From Thermoproteota archaeon (lineage in GTDB: Archaea > Thermoproteota > Methanomethylicia > Methanomethylicales > Methanomethylicaceae): a DNA stretch of 9,478 nt. Of this stretch, positions 5,602 through 9,478 are shown piece by piece (the first letter of the stretch is position 1; every line of letters starts with the position of its first letter). Where the stretch lies: assembly GCA_004347955.1 (NCBI GenBank), contig QNVH01000031.1, positions 1-9,478 on the forward strand. The letters are read 5' to 3'. Below the pieces are notes generated by a model that was not told the DNA's origin, searched no databases, and saw only the letters and a program-made list of their open reading frames with translations. The translations under genes were made by a program, and so were the position numbers.

Positions 5602-5610
5602 TTTAATAAT
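5602..5610 (-). promoter_or_regulatory. Possible TATA box for the carbamoyltransferase/cysteine-rich pair
   Basis: The minus strand reads ATTATTAAA, preceded by purine-rich CGAAAGC that resembles a BRE. Transcription would begin near 5580, giving a leader of about 23 bases that includes the ribosome site. With the T-run at 5645-5652 upstream, this suggests the last two genes form their own unit. Confidence 0.35.
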
Positions 5611-5644
5611 GCTTTCGCGAGGATTAGGGGAAACTATCACAAAC

Positions 5645-5652
5645 AAAAAAAA
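5645..5652 (-). terminator. T8 run just after the dihydropyrimidinase stop
   Basis: The minus strand has eight T only a few bases beyond the TAA at 5657. This could end, wholly or partly, the preT-preA-dihydropyrimidinase transcript before the carbamoyltransferase promoter. Confidence 0.4.
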
Positions 5653-5656
5653 GAGG

Positions 5657-7035
5657 TTAGTTTAAGGGCTGGTGCTTCCCTCTTGGGACGAACTTGCCCG
5701 CGCCCTTCTTACCGACAAACTCCCTGTTGTATACTACTGGTTTGCCCCTCACGAATACGTGAACGGGCATGCCCTTGACTTTGATCCCCTCGTATATGGA
5801 GTAGTCGATCCTCGAGTGGAGGTTCTCCTGGCTAAGCTCCATCTCTAAGTCTGGGTCGAATACGATTATGTCTGCATCGCTGCCCACGTTCAGGGTACCC
5901 TTCCTTGGATATAGACCGAAGAGCTTTGCCGGGTTGTAGGAGACCACCTCTACGAGTTTATTCAAGGATATCCTGTTTTTGGAAACGCCCTCGCTGTAGA
6001 GGAGAGGGATCATGGTCTCTGTGCCAGGAACTCCGTTAGGAACCTTAGTGAAGTTGTCTTTTCCAAGGTCCTTCTGGGCGTCCGTGAATGTGCAATGATC
6101 GGTTGCCACTGTGCTCAGCGTGCCATTTGCGAGCCCCTCCCAGAGGGCCTCATTGTCTGCCTTGCTCCTCAGAGGAGGAGACATTATGTACCTCCTGCCC
6201 TTCGGCGAGAGGTACTTCTCATCGGTGAGCACGAGGTAATGGGGGCACGTCTCCCCGTACAAGTTCGAGTAGAGCTTCTTCATCCTTGAAAGCTCAGCCA
6301 CACCCTCCTTTGTAGACATGTGCACAATGTAGAGGTTCCCGCCTGCGGCTGCTGCCAGCGCCAGACCCCTGTGGACAGCCTCGCCCTCAACGAAGTTTGG
6401 TCTGCTCTTTGCGTGGTACTCCGCGGATAGCTTTCCCAAGGAGACATAGCGCTCTATTAGGAGCTCCAAGACAGAGTTGTTCTCGGCATGTAGCTGGACC
6501 AAGAACCCGAGTCTCCGGCTCTCCTCCAACATCCTGTATATCCTGCCATCGTCGCTCATCAGACCCTCCTTTCTGTAGGGCATGAAGAGCTTGAAGCTTG
6601 AGACCCCAGCCTCGAGGACCTTGGGGATCTCTTTGACCAAGTCTTCAGTTAGGTTTGTCACAGCCACGTGGATCCCATAATCAATAACCACTTTGGGGTC
6701 TGCCTTGCCCCTCCACAGAGATATGGTCTCCAGAATGTTTTGTCCTTCGGCTGTATTGCGAAGTCCAAAATTGTGGTAACACCACCAAATGCGGCTGCGA
6801 TCGTCCCGTACTCAAAGTCGTCGACTGTGGTGGTTCCCATGAAAGGCATTTCCATGTGGGTGTGGGCGTCTATGCCCCCAGGCATCACATACTTGCCTGA
6901 GGCGTCCACGACCTCCTGCGCCTTTTCGGTGATGTTTGAAGCGATGGTCACGATCTTGCCGTCTTTCACGCCGATATCTGCTTTGAAGGTGTCCTTTGGG
7001 GTTACAATGGTTCCGTTCTTTATTAATAAGTCCAT
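5657..7035 (-). CDS. hydA: Dihydropyrimidinase / D-hydantoinase, frame broken by a 1-base loss near 6744
   Basis: Cyclic-amidohydrolase enzyme that opens dihydrouracil, dihydrothymine or hydantoins to N-carbamoyl amino acids using a two-metal centre. All catalytic residues are present in corrected numbering: His58 and His60 (DAHTH), carboxylated Lys149 (SSFKLFMPY), His183 (QLHAE), His239 (IVHMS) and Asp313 (ATDHC). Substrate contacts are Tyr154, Ser286 (MSPPLR) and Asn334 (PNGVPG). The frame covering 7035-6658 loses homology after FAIQPK, and the frame ending at 5657 resumes with NILETISLWRGKAD. Adding one G (AAGGGAC for AAGGAC, minus strand 6747-6742) restores QPKGQNILET and a protein of about 459 residues, normal for the family. 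The internal GTG near 6691 is therefore not a real start. Start is ATG 7035 with GGAGG seven bases upstream. It follows preA by 49 bases. Error or mutation cannot be told apart here. Confidence 0.9.
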
Positions 7036-7084
7036 TATAAAGCCTCCAATATTAATATAGAAAAAGTGGTGTTTAAACGCTTGC

Positions 7085-8293
7085 CTATTTTGTGACTTTC
7101 TTCCATGTTATGCATCCTGGCACTGGGCAGAGGTGCGTGCACAGGGAGCAGGCGTCGCACTTCTCCTCGTCGACCTCGGCTGCTTTTCCTTGCTCGAACT
7201 TTATCGCCTGGTACCCTCCATCGCGGCATGCTACATAGCAGAGACCGCACTTTATGCAAAGGTCCTTGTTGATGCTGGCCACAACCGTGTAATCCTTGTT
7301 GAGCTTTGACCAGGCAGTCAGTCTGGGGAGAGTCTTCCCGATGATCTCGTTCACAGAGGAGAGACCCTTGTCGGCGAGGTAATTGGTGAGGCCGTCGACG
7401 AAGTCAGAAATTATCCGGTAGCCCCTCCACATCACCGCCGTGCAGACCTGGACACAGCCCGCACCCACGAGGAGGTATTCAACAGCGTCCTTCCAAGTAG
7501 TTATTCCCCCTATCCCAGAGACGGGGATGTTAGTTGCCTGAGCGATCTGGGCGACGCACCTGAGCCCAATTGGCTTTACGCCTGGTCCAGAGAGACCACC
7601 GAACGTGCTCATACCGTCGACGGTGGGTATCGGCTCAAACGTGTCGATGTTGATGCCTATGAGTCCGAGCACAGTGTTTATGGCGGAGATGGCGTCGGCG
7701 CCGGCTTCCTCTGCAGCCTTGGCAGTGTAGGCGATGTCGGTGACGTTCGGGGTCAGTTTCACCATGACGGGGACCGAGGATCCGCGCTTCGCCGCTTTTG
7801 TGAGCTTCTGAATGAGCTCGGTCCTCTGTCCGATGAACGCGCCCATCCCCCGTTCAGGCATCCCGTGTGGACAGCCGAAGTTCAGCTCCAGCATGTCCAC
7901 GCCCGCCTCGCTCACGATCCTGGCCAGCTCCTCCCAGTCCTCCTCCTTGCACTCAGCCATGATGCTGCCTATGAGCGCCTTCTCGGGGAACTTTTTCTTG
8001 ATCTCTTTGATCTCCTTCTCCCATGTGCCAACTGGTCTCTTTGAGACCTCTTCGATGTTCTCGAAGAGTATCATTTGCTTCGTCTCAAAGCCCATCACGC
8101 CAAACCTGTTCTTCAGATCGTAGACAGGAGTCTTATCTGGCTTTATGGTTTTGGTGACAGCGCCAGCCCAGCCAGCCTCGAATGCCCTCATGATCATCTC
8201 GCCGGTGCACGTGGGGGGCGCCGACGAGAGCAGGTATGGGTTCTCCAGCTCAAGGTTGCAGAATTTTACAGATATATCTGGTTTTGAAACCAT
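7085..8293 (-). CDS. preA: Dihydropyrimidine dehydrogenase subunit PreA (FMN, two 4Fe-4S)
   Basis: Catalytic subunit that, with PreT, reduces uracil or thymine to the dihydropyrimidine using NAD(P)H. The TIM-barrel FMN domain covers about residues 5-310: SSAPPTCTGE, TKTIKP (47-52), GSIMAE, ELNFGCPHGMPERGMG (136-151), VKLTPNVTD, SGIGGITTW, and GAGCVQVCTAVM. The C-terminal ferredoxin domain carries two cluster motifs, CIKCGLCYVAC and CDACSLCTHLCPVPGC. Length 402 matches bacterial PreA (about 410). It resembles mammalian enzyme in the CPHGMxERGMG loop, but the position of the mammalian catalytic cysteine (GLACGQ) is Ile154 here (GAFIGQ). Start is ATG with GGAAGTGA six bases upstream; preT ends 21 bases before, so the two are co-transcribed. 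A dihydroorotate dehydrogenase is less likely because of the ferredoxin domain and the neighbours. Confidence 0.9.
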   Translation of the reverse strand: MVSKPDISVKFCNLELENPYLLSSAPPTCTGEMIMRAFEAGWAGAVTKTIKPDKTPVYDLKNRFGVMGFETKQMILFENIEEVSKRPVGTWEKEIKEIKKKFPEKALIGSIMAECKEEDWEELARIVSEAGVDMLELNFGCPHGMPERGMGAFIGQRTELIQKLTKAAKRGSSVPVMVKLTPNVTDIAYTAKAAEEAGADAISAINTVLGLIGINIDTFEPIPTVDGMSTFGGLSGPGVKPIGLRCVAQIAQATNIPVSGIGGITTWKDAVEYLLVGAGCVQVCTAVMWRGYRIISDFVDGLTNYLADKGLSSVNEIIGKTLPRLTAWSKLNKDYTVVASINKDLCIKCGLCYVACRDGGYQAIKFEQGKAAEVDEEKCDACSLCTHLCPVPGCITWKKVTK

Positions 8294-8314
8294 ATTTTCT
8301 CACTTCCACAACTA

Positions 8315-9478
8315 CTATTTCTTTGAACTCTTACCTCCGGAGAGGAACTTGTCAATGGCGGCTGCAGCCTTCTTACCCTCAGCTACAGCCTCGACCACAG
8401 TCTCGCCGCCGTTTACCGCGTCTCCACCCGCAAATATGCCCTTCACAGATGTGGAAAAGTTCTCATCTACTACGATCAGCCCCTTCTCTGTCTTGACGCC
8501 GAAGGACTTCAGAAGATCTTCGTCCGGTTTCTGCCCTATCGCGACTATAACCGAGTCCACATCCAAGCGGAACTCCGAGCCCTTTATGGGCCTCACGCCC
8601 CTCCTTCCAGAAGAGTCTGGCTCGGTGAGTTCCATCTTCACGCACTCAATCGCTTTGACGCTCTTGTCGCCTATTATCCGGACTGGAGCAGTGAGTAGGA
8701 GGAACTCCACGCCCTCCTCCCTCGCCTGATTCCTGCCGTACGGTACAGCGGGCATCTCGGCGAGGGACCTCCTGTAGACGATGTAGACCCTTTCGGCACC
8801 GAGCCTCACAGAGGCGCATGCTGCGTCTACGGCGGTATCTCCGCCGCCTATCACGGCGACCCGCTTGCCCTTGAGGTCAGGCGCCTTTCCCTCTCCCATC
8901 AGCCATTTTGCCACGGAGTGCAGGAATTCCTGTGCGGGGTAAACGCCGTTTAGGTCCTCGCCAGGTATCCCGAGTTTCTGGGACTTTGTTGCGCCCACGC
9001 CGACGAATACAGCGTCATATTCCTTGAGAAGTGGCTTCAGGTCGGTGATCTTCTTGTTTGTGACGAAATTAATGCCATACTCCTTTATGAGATCGATTTC
9101 GGACTCGGGAACAGACCATGGTGCCTTCCAAGGTAGTATGCCGTAGAGCAGAAGACCTCCAGGTCTTGGGTTTGCATCGAAGACCGTGACGCTGTAGCCC
9201 ATGCGGGCGAGTTCGTATGCTGCCGATAGACCGGCAGGACCGGCTCCCACAACTGCGACCTTCTTGTTCTTGGATCTCGATTTCGGGAATTTCACGAGGC
9301 CCTTGAGCTTCTCTTTCTCGTATGCAAACCTCTGGAGCATGGATATAGCCACGGGCTCCTCGTTCAAGTTCCTCCTGACGCACTTGGACTCGCAGAGGCG
9401 CTCAACTGGACAGACATAGCCGCACTCGCCTCCCAAGATGTTGCTTTCGCGTATGACTTTTGCGGCCCCGTAGAAGTT
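8315..9478 (-). CDS. preT: PreT / GltD-like NAD(P)H oxidoreductase subunit, 5' end beyond the window
   Basis: Flavoprotein that takes electrons from NAD(P)H and passes them through Fe-S clusters to PreA. The open frame continues to the right edge as NFYGAAKVIRESNI, so the visible 387 residues lack the true start. The TTG at 9436 is an internal leucine codon. In order: an N-terminal cluster motif CGYVCPVERLCESKC (C-x3-C-x5-C-x3-C), FAD dinucleotide fold VAVVGAGPAGLSAAYEL, NAD(P)H fold VAVIGGGDTAVDAAC, YRRSLAEMPA, and the C-terminal FAD segment GIFAGGDAVNGGETVVEAV. By comparison with family lengths of 410-450 residues, some 30-60 are missing. Glutamate synthase small subunit shares this architecture, but preA immediately downstream points to PreT. 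Nothing can be said about its promoter. Confidence 0.88.
   Translation of the reverse strand, partial: NFYGAAKVIRESNILGGECGYVCPVERLCESKCVRRNLNEEPVAISMLQRFAYEKEKLKGLVKFPKSRSKNKKVAVVGAGPAGLSAAYELARMGYSVTVFDANPRPGGLLLYGILPWKAPWSVPESEIDLIKEYGINFVTNKKITDLKPLLKEYDAVFVGVGATKSQKLGIPGEDLNGVYPAQEFLHSVAKWLMGEGKAPDLKGKRVAVIGGGDTAVDAACASVRLGAERVYIVYRRSLAEMPAVPYGRNQAREEGVEFLLLTAPVRIIGDKSVKAIECVKMELTEPDSSGRRGVRPIKGSEFRLDVDSVIVAIGQKPDEDLLKSFGVKTEKGLIVVDENFSTSVKGIFAGGDAVNGGETVVEAVAEGKKAAAAIDKFLSGGKSSKK

Noticed and set aside
5657..6691. Separate dihydropyrimidinase gene starting at the internal GTG
   Set aside because: The metal-binding HxH lies in the upstream fragment, and a single added base joins the two into one standard-length enzyme.
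8315..9436. Start of preT at the TTG near 9436
   Set aside because: The frame continues in family-like sequence to the window edge, and the TTG falls inside the N-terminal cluster domain.

Overview
The window reads as archaeal chromosomal DNA, most likely from the Thermoproteota/TACK side of the tree. The signs are a TrmB-type regulator, a single-domain KaiC-like ATPase, TATA boxes about 25 bases ahead of start codons with little or no leader, T-rich gene ends without classical hairpins, strong GGAGG ribosome sites in other genes, and heavy use of AGG/AGA and ATA codons. I cannot name a genus from sequence alone. No mobile element, CRISPR array, tRNA or rRNA is visible.

Left part (1-1556): a TrmB-like regulator (+) and a KaiC/RadA-like ATPase (-) face each other and overlap by 40 bases at their 3' ends. 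Next (1741-2713, +) is a carbamate kinase whose reading frame is broken once. A roughly 300-base gene-poor stretch (2714-3021) holds a poly-T terminator, a near-perfect 15-base direct repeat exactly 230 bases apart, nested inverted repeats and a possible leaderless micro-ORF. It leads into myo-inositol-1-phosphate synthase (3022-4089, +). An AT-rich bidirectional terminator (about 4120-4195) separates this from the right half.

Right part (9478 down to 4196, all -): PreT-like flavoprotein (cut by the window edge), PreA-like dihydropyrimidine dehydrogenase, dihydropyrimidinase/hydantoinase (broken once by a one-base indel), an ornithine-carbamoyltransferase-family enzyme of unclear acceptor specificity, and a 103-residue cysteine-rich protein I do not recognise.

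Together these genes suggest reductive pyrimidine breakdown with an unusual end. PreT/PreA would reduce uracil or thymine and the dihydropyrimidinase would open the ring to an N-carbamoyl-beta-amino acid. The carbamoyltransferase could then phosphorolyse it to carbamoyl phosphate, and the carbamate kinase, 1.5 kb away in another unit, would make ATP, CO2 and ammonia. No beta-ureidopropionase is visible here. The logic is the same as the arginine-deiminase and anaerobic allantoin routes, but applied to pyrimidines. This is an inference from gene content. The two frameshifts, both in genes of this pathway, mean that either the assembly carries indel errors or the pathway is decaying in this strain.
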